From Saprolegnia diclina VS20 (Eukaryota > Oomycota > Saprolegniomycetes > Saprolegniales > Saprolegniaceae), in NCBI RefSeq assembly GCF_000281045.1, contig NW_008246122.1:213256-240865 (forward strand): 27,610 nucleotides of DNA, given 5' to 3'. Of the stretch, positions 1-9,832 are shown one piece after another; the stretch's first letter is position 1; the number at the start of each line of letters is the position of its first letter. The notes beneath the pieces are model-generated. The model had not been told where the DNA came from. It was given only the letters and a program-made list of their open reading frames with translations, and searched no databases. The position numbers were made by a program, and so were the translations under genes.

Positions 1-1060
1 TACACGTTGTAGCTGCTCTATAAAATTGAGAAAATTACGAACAAAAATGTGATCGCACGCGAGAGCTTGACAAAGGCAAAGGTATGCAGCGGGTTGTGAT
101 GCAAAGCCCTAGCGTAGCGTTTTGTCAACAACAGAGTCCAAGCCAAGACGCACAGAAAGGACATGCTCGTTCAGTCTACGTCGATGATCTCGGTCAAGCT
201 GTTGCCCCCCAGCACCCTACATCGGTGACGTCATCCACAAGTCACAGAGTCGCAGTGGTGGAAGGTACAGAAGCGTCAGGTTCGATGGCAGGTTCGCGAG
301 GGATGTAATCGAATTCTTCCCGAGCCAGCTACAAGAGAGATTGAACCTAAATCATGTGACAAGGATGTCCTACAGAGACCCCATGCCGGGGGGCAAGTTC
401 GGAGGAATGTGGGAAAGGGAGCAGTTGGAGAGGGACCTACATCAACGTAATCGTGACAAAGGATAAACCAAGTACGTACAGATCAAAGAGATTGGGCGAC
501 CACGCAATCGTTGGCGGCAACGGCGCCAGCGAGACGTTCTCCATCCACCTACGGTGCTCCCGACTCGATACACGATTATTTCCGTGTAAAAGTGTACAAT
601 TTGGTCACAGAAAGCAGTGGCTTGGCGCGCGCAAGGTCCAGCGCCCCAATGTTTTGAAACTCTCTACGCCGCAAACGTTATCGACGCAGTCGGTCAAGGC
701 AGCGTACAGCCATCGGACACTCGGCGAGAGCTCCATGAGGCGCAGGTCGACGCTCGCCGAATCTCCCACGGTGCTACATGTCATTTCAGAGGCGTGTACT
801 TAGTACTCGATAGGAGCATCGTACAGAGCAGCCCTGGTGTACTTGTCGAATCGCCCGATGGCGCTAAGATTGCGAAAGGTGTCGAAAGTGTCGTTGAAGC
901 GGCCCACGACTTTGCACTTGCTGTTGACGACGCACACACCGCCTTCTGGGCAGGTATCATCGGCCACGAGCACCTTGGCACCCGCGGCTGCGTACGGACA
1001 CGGCGTCGATGCCATCGCTTGTCTTCTGTCAGGTGGAGTGGGGCAACGGGCAGGATGCAC
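1..1060 (-). pseudogene. R1: LRR receptor-like protein, 5' part only, with one in-frame stop (partial at left edge)
   Basis: Seen: exons on the minus strand at 825-1060, 708-773, 598-663, 480-548, 374-436, 269-328, 154-216 and 43-108, all joined by phase-2 gt...ag introns. The first exon encodes the Cys N-terminal domain (CPYAAAG...ADDTC). The next seven each encode one LRR module, for example LWLGKNSITSL in the sixth. The cap, membrane helix and any kinase lie beyond the left edge, and the acceptor after position 42 is probably also outside. In the seventh exon a TGA at 173-171 stands where six paralogs have the Trp of a conserved Asp-Trp pair, so this copy is either a fresh pseudogene or carries a sequencing error. 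The start may be 1060 or, more likely, 1015 (MASTPCPY). Neither gives a clear signal peptide. It is divergent from R2 over a 230-275 bp promoter. Confidence 0.72.
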
Positions 1061-1063
1061 CTT

Positions 1064-1260
1064 GCGTGTGATTGGTCCTTCGAAAACAGATGTGGCCTGC
1101 GATTGGTGGATGTTTCACTTCCTCGGCGCTGATTGGTGCGTCTGTTTTGCACACGCTCGTGAACCCGAGCGGCGCAACCAATCCCATCCACGATCATTTG
1201 AATGACGAGCCAATCAGATTGCTGCTAGTCCTGCTGAGGCCAGAGCGCATTGGCAAGAGC
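1064..1260. promoter_or_regulatory. Bidirectional R1/R2 promoter with six CCAAT/ATTGG boxes
   Basis: Between the divergent R1 and R2 genes GATTGGT occurs at 1070, 1101 and 1131, so the spacings are 31 and 30 bp. CCAAT follows at 1178 and 1210, 32 bp apart, and ATTGG at 1249. CCAAT boxes are known NF-Y sites in eukaryotes. The even spacing of about three helical turns would place the sites on one face of the DNA. Regulation by NF-Y is inference. Confidence 0.6.
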
Positions 1261-1289
1261 TCCACCAGCCCGACGCACCAGCTTGCACC

Positions 1290-3862
1290 ATGACCACGTG
1301 CCCGTACGCCGGCGCCGGCAACGCGATCCTTGCTGCCGACAGCTACTGCGATGCCGCCACCTGCGTCCTCGACAGCTCATGCCGCATCGTCGAGCGCTAC
1401 GCCGCGGCCAACACGAGCTTTTCGGGCATTAGCGCTCTCGGCAACCTCCTGGCCTACAACGCGACCAACCTGTGCTTCTTATTGCCAATGTTTTAGAGCT
1501 TGACGTACTTGCTCGTAGCACCATAAGCAACGCGGCTGGCGACATCAACGTCCAAAGCGCGGTGTTCCCGTTCATGCTGACGAACCTGTACGTCATTTGC
1601 GCCTTCTCATCTTCTCGTTCTTGCGTACCATGGCTCTCTTCCTTAGTCGATTCTACAACCTGACATCGATCGACGTCGTGCGCTTGGCCAAGGCACTGCC
1701 GTCGTCGCTGGAGACATTGTAGTTGGCTGCCACTACAACACGGTCTCATTCCCATGCTAGCACCATTGTGAATGCGAGTGCCCTTACGTTGCCGAGCACG
1801 TTCGTGTGGCCAAGTTCCATAAAATATCTGTACCACACAGCGAAATATCGGATACGATTTTGACAATATGGTTAGGAAGCTCATAGAATTGGGTCTACGC
1901 CAGATCCCACCCAACCTGCCATTGGCACTACGCAGTCTGTACGTGCGACCCTACCCTCTTTGATCTCTCATACGGAGATTAGGTCACTCTACAACAACTC
2001 AATCTCGTCGCTGGATGGTCTACCAGCAAGTTTGACCTGGCTGTACGCGCTCCGACAACTCTGATTACGACTCGAATTTGCCTACAGGGAAATGGGCGAA
2101 AACCGCGTGACAAGTGTGGTCAACTACGACTGGACCAACATGACCTACGTGTACACCTATCGCGATATACGACATGACGCATGATATTGAAACTAGGAGT
2201 TTCGAGGCCAACCCGCTCGAGACGTTTGCATTCGTCAAGCTCTCGCCCAAGCTCGTCACCTTGTACGCAGATCCACCACGAATGGCAGGCGACGAATGCT
2301 CTTTGTGTGTAGCGATATACAGAACATTCAAAGCCTCTCCAACATCTCGCTCAGCAGTGACAGCTGCGACGCCCTCGACCTCTTGTCGCCCTACAACGCG
2401 AGCAACAATGCAGGCTATTCGGTGTCGGGGGATATCAACGCCGACACGACCGCCTGCGCTAACATTGGCGGCTCGCTGCGTCGGCTCTGGCCTGTACAAT
2501 ACAAAGTTTACAGCGTCCACGTCTGCGCCCTTCCGCGTCCGTCAACGTCTCCATTCGCAAGACCCTAACCACGCGTATACTGTAGAGGTGGCTCCTGCGA
2601 CAAGTGCTCCTCCTCTGTCGGCATCGTCGTCTACGAGCTCGACGAGTAGCAATACGTTTCCCTCATCTTCTGAAACACAACTCACTCGACCGTGTCTAGT
2701 TCTTACGTGGACACTGGGCAGTCTCGCCCTCGCCCTCATCGGGGCGTGTCTGGCCTATCTCATTTGGCGCCACCAGCGACGCACCAAGGACAAGAAGCCA
2801 CCGACAACGAAGGACGTGTTCGACGCCAACCCGCCCGTGTGGTCGCCCTCCAAGGCGCTACCATCGCCCAAGCCATGGCTTCCGTCGCCCGACGCTGTCG
2901 AGACCCACGAGATGGAGCTCTCGGAGCTCTGCGACCACCGCCTCGAAGCGTCCGAGCTCAACCCGATCAAGCCATTGGCCTCCAACACGCACGGCGAGGT
3001 GTGGCTGAGCCACTTTGGCGCCGACGTCGTCGTCGTCCAGCGCATATACGACAAGTCGTCCGAGAGTCTGGCCATGTTTGCCGAAGAGATCTTGCTGCGC
3101 GCCAAGTCCGACCCCTTTGTCGCTTTGTATGTGTTGACTGTAGTTTTGTAGGATGGAGAGCCCGTACATTGTCCAGTTTATCGGCGTCAGCTGGCACGAG
3201 CCCCGCGACATGGAGTGCGTGCTCGAGTACATGAACCGGGGCAACCTCCAAGACTACTTGGCCCGGCACTCGCCAACGACGTACACGTGGGCAGCCAAGC
3301 TGGAAGCGATCGTCAGCGTCGTCCGCGGCCTCATCTACCTCCACACGCTTGACCCACCGATCATCCACCGCGATCTGCGCTCCCGGAACGTCCTCTTGGA
3401 CGCAGACAAAGGCACCAAGATCAACGACTTTGGCTCGTCGCGCGAGACGTCCGAGCACTCGATGACCAACGGCGTCGGGTCGTACCAATGGGCCGCCCCC
3501 GAGCTCATCCTCGGGTCGCTCTACAACACGTCGGTCGACATTTACTCGTTCGGTACGCAGTGTTGTGGATAGGGGTGGGTGATGCATCGAGGGTAGGGGT
3601 ACTCTTGACCGAATTTTCGACCCACCACGCGCCGTATGCGCGGACGCTGGACCCGTCGACGGGTCGCGTCTTCACGCAAGACAAGGTCATGCAGCTCGTC
3701 ACGAAAGGCCAGCTCGTGCCGGACTTTGATTGGGCGCGGTCGCCGATCTGGCTCATTGAGATTGCGCAACGATGCTTGGCGACCGAGCCCGAGAAGCGCC
3801 CGACCGCTGTCGCCCTCGCCGGCCTTTTGGACAAGCACCAATTCGAGGGCACCGAGGCGTAG
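1290..3862 (+). CDS. R2: LRR receptor-like TKL kinase with altered catalytic residues
   Basis: Model: join of 1290-1471, 1519-1587, 1647-1718, 1761-1829, 1876-1938, 1983-2042, 2088-2150, 2197-2262, 2313-2536, 2586-3105, 3152-3552 and 3597-3862, giving 684 residues without a stop. Residues 1-61 are the Cys N-terminal domain (CPYAGAGN...C). Seven LRR modules cover 61-215, one per exon. The cap is 215-289, then a Ser/Thr linker, a membrane helix (LGSLALALIGACLAYLIW) and a kinase domain to the C terminus. Oddities: the only in-frame ATG gives no signal peptide, and TGA at 1203 closes the frame upstream. The cap lacks the Cys pair of its paralogs. The glycine loop reads ASNTHGEVW, and the VAIK lysine is Gln (VVVVQRI). 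HRDLRSRN, DFG and APE are kept. It is likely a pseudokinase or strongly impaired kinase; whether it is expressed cannot be seen. The usual intron before the membrane helix is absent. Confidence 0.85.
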
Positions 3863-4016
3863 TCCCGTTATAACTCTCGCAGTCGGAAAAGTAATAGTCT
3901 ATACAATGTACAGTCGCTGATGCTGGCTAAGGCTAGTCACGTCGAGATATCACTCGTTTTCTTGGGCTAAAAAATGGGTTATTGACCCTTGTATAGAACT
4001 TGTGGAGCAGTCAAAT

Positions 4017-4098
4017 CTGTGAGACGGTGCTATCCGGGGGATATAATGTATCCAGGGGATATAATTCAGGAGATACCCATGATAGCACCGCCTCGCAG
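4017..4098. repeat. Small foldback element enclosing an 18-bp tandem repeat
   Basis: The arms are 4017-4034 (ctgtgagacggtgctatc) and 4081-4098 (gatagcaccgcctcgcag), reverse complements at 16 of 18 positions. Between them an 18-bp unit (tatccrggggatataatk) occurs twice head-to-tail at 4031-4048 and 4049-4066 with two mismatches. It could be a short MITE-like relic or a regulatory hairpin. No target-site duplication is evident. Confidence 0.5.
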
Positions 4099-4401
4099 GT
4101 TGTTCTGCTAGTCCATACCTTCGGTGTTCTTCACGTCTTGCAAGGTGTAAAGGACGCCGCCGCTGCACGTCGTGTTGGGTACTAGGTATGAAAATGGCGC
4201 CAACGCGAATGGCCATCCCAAGCTCAGCGCGGACAACTGACGTGACGGGAGCTCTGCGAGCAAGTACCTGTGGCCATGACAGGAGAGACACCTTGCGATT
4301 CGCACCGACGAGATCGACGATGCGCACGCACCCAAGTCAACCATGCATGTGCATGAAGGTGCAGAAGGCACGACGACCAGCGCCTTCTGCGCCAACGATC
4401 A

Positions 4402-4476
4402 CATTTGACCCTGGTGCGAGCAGTGCACGGCGCTAATGCTGCCAAGTATGAGTATGATGATGACGCGGCGCCACAT
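4402..4476 (-). other. Signal-peptide-like short frame, possible receptor relic
   Basis: From ATG at 4476 the minus strand encodes MWRRVIIILILGSISAVHC and then stops within six codons. This has the form of a signal peptide: two Arg, a strong hydrophobic core and Ala-Val-His-Cys at the cleavage zone. The start of the R8 protein (MWARLLLL) is similar in style. No continuation in frame or through a normal-sized intron gives a recognisable receptor domain, so this is either a broken first exon or chance. Confidence 0.3.
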
Positions 4477-4759
4477 TGCACTTGGATCGACCGAGAAAGC
4501 CAGAGGCGCGGTAAAAATAAGGCCATGGGTTCGAACCGCGGTCGCCGCGTCGTTGCTCGCTTCAGTGTCGACGGCCACTGAGAGACGCTGCTGCCACGCA
4601 GCTCGGCACGGTGCGCGCCGGCGATGCACAAGCAGCGATAGCGCGCTGGTTGTACGCTGTCGATGTCGGCGATCGCGTCGGACTCGGGACCTCGTACTGT
4701 ACGAGCAGTGGGATGCGTATGGGTGACGACCCCGAGTACAGTGCAGCGCTACTGGCGTT

Positions 4760-4790
4760 GATTGGCCCGGTGGCGGTTGCCTTCATTTTC
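4760..4790 (+). promoter_or_regulatory. R3 core promoter: ATTGG box and initiator-like motif
   Basis: GATTGG lies at 4760-4765, about 52 bp before the R3 ATG. The sequence TCATTTTC at 4783-4790 fits the oomycete initiator (TCAYTYY type). The spacing resembles that before R6. The function is inferred from the motif and its position. Confidence 0.45.
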
Positions 4791-4816
4791 ACAAGTCCGC
4801 CGTGCAGACAAGGCCG

Positions 4817-7456
4817 ATGCGACTGTCGTTGCTGCTGCTGGCACTCTCTACGGCGCTTGGCCAGCCCACGCCGTGGCATCTCGTGGCTGACGCCGACTGT
4901 GCCACGGTTGCGTCCACTCGACACGTCTGCGCTGTCGATGCACTTGGCCAGACATTAGCCCTGGAGGCGACCGAGCTCTCTGCGATGCACTGGCGCGACG
5001 GCCTCTCGCTTGGCAACTTCAGCGCGTTCACCAATGACCACCTGTGCGCGACGACGGACGGGTTAGAATCGTTTACTCATACATCCGATAGGTCTCTGGG
5101 CCACGCGCCGAGCGTCGACGTCTCTACGCTCGTGCTGCCATCGACGCTGCAGCGCCTGTCGGCTCACGATCTTGAACCGCCACGAGCTCATCATGGACTA
5201 GGCAGTTCCAGGACATCGCAGCACTCGATTTGCGAGAGCTCCATGCGGCGTCGCGCCTGCGCACTCTGTAAATTGCCACTAGAATATCCCTGGCCTCATC
5301 CTCCGCGAGTAGGTCCATAATCGCGTGCAACAGCGTCCTCTGGCCGGTGCAGCCGTCCGTATCCCTGCCGCAGCTAACGACCTTGTGCGAACGAACCTCA
5401 GAGCGCGCCAGCTCACGCACTCTCTAGGCAGCTCGACACCGTCAACTTGACGTCGTGGCCGTGCCTGCCACCGACTGTTGTCGACGTGTACGTATTTTTG
5501 TGCATTTTGCAGTTTTTAGATTGTCGCGGTACAATTTGTCTTTCGATTATAGACAATTACTCGCCACGGGCCTAGCCCACGTGCAAGGCCTCGCCGTACC
5601 GACCTCGACGCGGCGCCTGTTGGTCCTTGTTAGTGCACGGAAGGCGCGTCACGTCTCTCTGTCCCAATAGAAACCTCGCACGCAACGCAATCCCAGCCAT
5701 CGCACACGTCGACTGGCGACAGCTCGAGCATCTGTGCGCTCCTCTCATCTATAAAGCACTCATTTAGATCTGCAGGCAGCTCGACAGCAATCCCCTACAG
5801 ACGCTCTGCAACGTGTCGCTGTCGCCCCAGCTACTGACAACTTTGTACTCGAGCCTTGTATCGTCTAAAGCTCGTCGACCGACTATGATGAACTAGCACG
5901 TGCGAGGACTGTGCGCTGACCAACTTAACGCTGTCGTCGGCGACCTTTGTGGCGTTGAGCCAGCTCGGGCCTTGTCGCCACGGACCCTCGGGCTGGTGCG
6001 TGTCCGCCAACGTCTCGACGGACGCCAACGCCTGCGCCAACCTCGGTGGCGTCCTGCGCACGCTGCCAGCAGCGACCACTGCACCGTACACCGCGGCTAT
6101 CTGCGTGATTGCTGGTTCCAGCTCGCATCCAGTCGTCAAATGCTGATTTGCGGCGGATGGTAGACGCTACGATCGAGATGACTGCCGCTGCCGCGGCGCC
6201 ATCGACTGCATCGACGAGCGGTACGTTGGCCGCTACAACCGCAGCTTGGATGAACCAGAACACATATAGCCCACAGCTCGAGCGCGGTGATTGGCGGTGC
6301 CGTCGTAGGTCTTGTCGCGGTTGTTGCCGTCGTGGCACTGTGCGCCCACCGAGACAAGTCGCTGACGCAGCGCAGCAAGACGCGGTCGCTGTCGTGCGAT
6401 GCGTACCCGGTCCTCGAGACGCCGCACCTGCGGCGGTATCCAGGCACGATCGCTGTCGAGTCCAATAACTCGCTCGGGCCCAACGCGCGCTCGATCCGGA
6501 CGAGCTGGGGCCCGAGCCTCAGCGACGACAGCAACTTGTACGTCAAGCCGATCCGCATGTTCCGCCTCGAACTCGCCGACCTCCACGTCACGAGCACCAA
6601 GCCGCTGGCGTCAGGCACGTACGGCGAGATTTGGTTTGGCCGCTACGACCGCGAACCTGTCGCGATCAAGCGCCTCAAAAACAAAACCCCCGAGCGCGTC
6701 CAGACCTTTGTCGACGAGATGCTACTCATGTCCCGGTACGTCCACGCTTTCGTAAAGAGATCCATGGACAACCATATCATGTAGGATGAACTCGCCGTAT
6801 ATCGTTCAGTTTATCGGCGTGAGCTGGGAGCTCCCGATCGATATGGAGTGCGTCGTCGAGTACATGGACATGGGCGACCTGCGCACGTACCTCACTGCTG
6901 TCACACGCATGACGTTTACGTGGCGGGCCAAGCAAGCGTCCATGGCAGGTATTGCCCGCGGCCTCGACTACCTCCACTCGCTCGAGACGCCCGTAATGCA
7001 CCGCGATCTCAAGTCCCGCAACGTCCTGCTCGACTCGAGGAAAGGCACGAAGCTCACCGACTTTGGCGATCTTCGCGAGTCGACGGCGACGAGCAGCGGG
7101 GCGTTCGAGTGGACCGCGCCCGAGGTGCTTCGCGGCCAGGCGCACTCGCCCGCATCCGACGTCTACGCGTTTGGTACAACTGGAATCTCGATTTGGGCTA
7201 TGCGACACGGCATATGGGGGTAGGGGTGATTCTCTCGGAGCTGTCGACGCACAAGGTGCCGTACTATGAATCCAAGACCCACAGCAACTCGGTTGCGCTA
7301 CTGCACCAGGTGATGCAAGGGAAGGCTCGACCGCTCTTTGACAAGTCGCACACGCCCGCGTGGGTCCTGGAGCTTGCGATGCAGTGTCTGGCGATGGACC
7401 CTGCGCGACGACCGACGGCCGCGGCGCTAGTAGCCCACTTGGATCGCGTCCGTTAA
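4817..7456 (+). CDS. R3: LRR receptor-like TKL kinase
   Basis: Model: join of 4817-5043, 5092-5157, 5202-5267, 5313-5384, 5428-5487, 5553-5618, 5671-5733, 5776-5844, 5897-6114, 6164-6220, 6270-6735, 6785-7173 and 7224-7456, giving 683 residues. The start is ATG 4817, giving the signal peptide MRLSLLLLALSTALG. Residues 20-76 are a divergent N-terminal domain that lost the first Cys of the usual set. Seven LRR exons cover 76-230, including NLARNAIPAIAHVDW. The cap (230-302) starts CEDC. A linker rich in Ala, Ser and Thr follows, then a membrane helix (VVGLVAVVAVVALCA) and the kinase. The catalytic set is complete: ASGTYGEIW loop, VAIKRLKNK, HRDLKSRN, DFG and APE. The activation segment is short. 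The last kinase intron (at Phe-Gly, phase 1) is present. It is expected to be an active Ser/Thr kinase in the plasma membrane. Ligand unknown. Confidence 0.9.
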
Positions 7457-8007
7457 ATGTTTACATGCTCTTGTTATTGTACAATAGTGGTACAATTGTC
7501 GATATTTGTCGGACTCGAATTTGTCAAATTTGCAAAGTTCGACTCTTTTTCGAGGGTTGGGTCCAGTTAGCTCACCATCTAGAATACTTGTCGACGGTCA
7601 TCGCTTGTACAACGATTCACTAGATCTGAAAAAGGGGCAATGAGACGCTGCATTTGGACCCTCGACGAAAGAAGGCGGAACTTCAAGTGCCTCTTGGGGG
7701 AGGTGGGCGATTCAGCGGTGCACGTTGAACAATGCGACCAAGCAAGACGAAGAAGGAAGCTCCGTGTCTCGCATTGGTCTGCTTCTATGCGGGCATGATG
7801 CAGTAGCCACTGTTTTGCCTTCCTGAAGCTGTGGTGCTGGCGCGACATCCCGTCCAAGGTTGCAGGTCGAGGGTACTCAAGGTACTCGATGGCTTCGAAA
7901 TTTTCGGGCCAATGATTGGTTCATGAATTTTCGAGCCTTGCCATGATTGGTCGAGACGGTGCAAAGTGGGATGCACGAAGATCGCAGTGTTCGAATTCCG
8001 CTGCGCA
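7457..8007. other. Intergenic region R3-R4
   Basis: No gene is recognised. A minus-strand frame at 7857-7579 has no known features and is probably chance. The right end holds the duplicated ATTGG promoter element of R4 (7897-7951). Confidence 0.5.
7897..7951 (+). promoter_or_regulatory. R4 promoter: tandem ATTTTCG...ATGATTGGT repeat
   Basis: Two similar units, 7897-7920 and 7924-7951, each contain ATTTTCG, a GCC and ATGATTGGT. GATTGGT starts at 7914 and 7945, exactly 31 bp apart. In the first unit CCAAT and ATTGG overlap as the palindrome CCAATGATTGG (7909-7919). The R4 start codon is 57 bp after the second box. Confidence 0.55.
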
Positions 8008-9777
8008 ATGCACGCAACGCTCGTCGGTCTCGCCCTCTTGAGCCGGACGCTTCTCGCCACGCCGTGTCCGTACAGCGACGTCAATGCAAGCGTCCTCTTG
8101 GCCGCCGATGCGACCTGCGCCGGCGGGCGCACCGAGGTCTGTGGTGTCAGCAGCGCCTGCGTGCTGCTGGACGGCGACCTCGACAACGGCCTATCGACCT
8201 TCACGGGCTTTGGCAGCCTTGGCAACCTCTCCAACTATGTGCATAGCCACCTGTACATGATGCCGATTCGTCATCGTTTGATGAACATATTGTCTACCTA
8301 GGACCATGGGTGCGAGTGCGTCCATGACGTTCGCCGCCGCATTTCTACCGAGCTACCTCACATTCATGTCCGTCAATCGCAAGCAACATATGTCTTCTGA
8401 GCCAAAACCCTAGTGCGTTTGAAGACATTGGCCTCGTCAACCTCTCGACCTCGCGGTCGCCCTGGTCCGCAAATGTCACGCACCTGTAGACCGCTAGCAT
8501 CGGTCCACCGACACCAATAGGTCCTCTTGTAGGTCCATCGTCAATGGCGCACTGGACGCGACGACGTTTTCCTGGCCCTGCAACCTTACCAGCCTGTACC
8601 TCAGTTTCTCTCTTGGCACATTTGTCATACGGTCGTACATAGGACTCTGCGCAAAAATAATCTCTCGGACGCGCCACCGCATCTTCCATCGACCCTCACC
8701 ACAATGTATGAGCAACTCGGTGGTGTGATAGAACGTCAATTTGTCGGCTTAGGGTTGTGGAAGACAATCATTTGCATCGACTGCCGCCTGTGATGCCACG
8801 CCTTGAGCACCTGTTCGACTGCCGCTGTAGACTATCATCTCACGCGAGTGTGCGGTAGGCACCTCGACGCCAACAACATGACGACTATCACCGACGTTGA
8901 CTGGTCGAATCTCGTGACAATGTACAGACTTGTCATGCAAAATCTACACAACTGATTGAACGGCCATGATGTAGACGACTTGGCCGCAACCCGATCGACA
9001 CGATTGCTCGCGTCAAATTCTCGTCGTCCCTCCGCTTCTTGTACGATGTGCAACCGACCGACTTTCTGAGTTTGCACTTGTGATAGCGCCTGTGACGACT
9101 GCCCCGTGGAGCAATTCACGCTGACGCCAACCTCGTTTCGTGCGCTTGATGCGCTGCCGGCATGGGACGGCAACACGTCGTGCTTGACGGGTTTCTACAT
9201 GACGCGCAACATCACATTGGATTCATCCGCCTGTGCCAAGCTTCAGGGGACGGTCGTGCCGCTATGGGCGGGAAAAGCCCCTTTGCTTTCCTTTCACGTC
9301 TGCCTCGTCCAAGGTGCTTTTCGCATGCCCCTTCCTTCGTTCTCATGTATTTTAGACGCGAGTGGAGCTGGGGCTGCGTCCTTGCCCTCGTTATCGGCAG
9401 GTAGTGTAAATACGATTGAATGGCGTCGTAGCCTAACCTGGGGTCCAGGCACGGGGCTTGCGATCGGCGGCATTGTCAGCGCCTTTGCGATCGTGCTCTT
9501 GGTGGTCGTCCTCGACCTCAAGCGCCGCCAGTGCCAAGGCGAAGCCACGTATGATGACGCATACGCAACTGTGCAGCCGTCACCGACGCGCCACGCGCAG
9601 ACCGTGTACGTGTACCCGTCGCGGGACATGTACTATACGTGGTTTCCGGGAACGGCGACCGACTTGTTTGTCAACGACTATGGCGACTGGCACTTTGTCG
9701 ACCGCAACGACGACGGGTCGCTTGCGGTTGCGGTCACGATCGAGCCCACGACGCATGCGTTGGTGGCGTCCATTTAG
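8008..9777 (+). CDS. R4: LRR receptor-like protein without a kinase domain
   Basis: Model: join of 8008-8252, 8302-8367, 8414-8485, 8533-8595, 8643-8705, 8753-8812, 8859-8921, 8975-9040, 9087-9313, 9356-9400 and 9449-9777, giving 432 residues. ATG 8008 gives the signal peptide MHATLVGLALLSRTLLATP. The N-terminal domain has the family Cys pattern (CPYS...ADATC...C). Seven LRR exons cover 82-233, and the cap (233-308) starts CDDC. After the linker comes a membrane helix (IVSAFAIVLLVVVL) and a cytoplasmic tail of about 85 residues with seven Tyr (motifs YDDAY, VYVY, MYY), ending at TAG. No kinase motif is present, and only 55 bp separate it from R5. It is thus an LRR receptor-like protein that would need a partner kinase or act as a decoy (inference). 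Introns 9313/9356 and 9400/9449 are multiples of three and would read through if retained. Confidence 0.85.
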
Positions 9778-9832
9778 CCTATTTTGAACATTCTTGTTTG
9801 TACGTTTTCTCATTTTTCCTAGCGTTTTAGGG

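Larger units (their letters stand above)
3863..4816. other. Intergenic region R2-R3
   Basis: No complete gene is recognisable here. It holds a small foldback element (4017-4098), a minus-strand signal-peptide-like reading frame (4476-4402) that may be a relic of another receptor's first exon, and the R3 promoter. The promoter has ATTGG at 4761-4765 and an initiator-like TCATTTTC at 4783-4790, about 27 bp before the R3 start codon. Confidence 0.5.

Noticed and set aside
2656-2699. A gt...ag stretch in R2 that could be the intron found before the membrane helix in paralogs
   Set aside because: Its removal (44 bp) shifts the frame and destroys the membrane helix and kinase; the phase also differs from the paralogs.
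4521-4550. gggttcgaacc, resembling a tRNA T-arm
   Set aside because: The flanking bases do not form a 5-bp stem around the loop, and no acceptor, D or anticodon arms are found.
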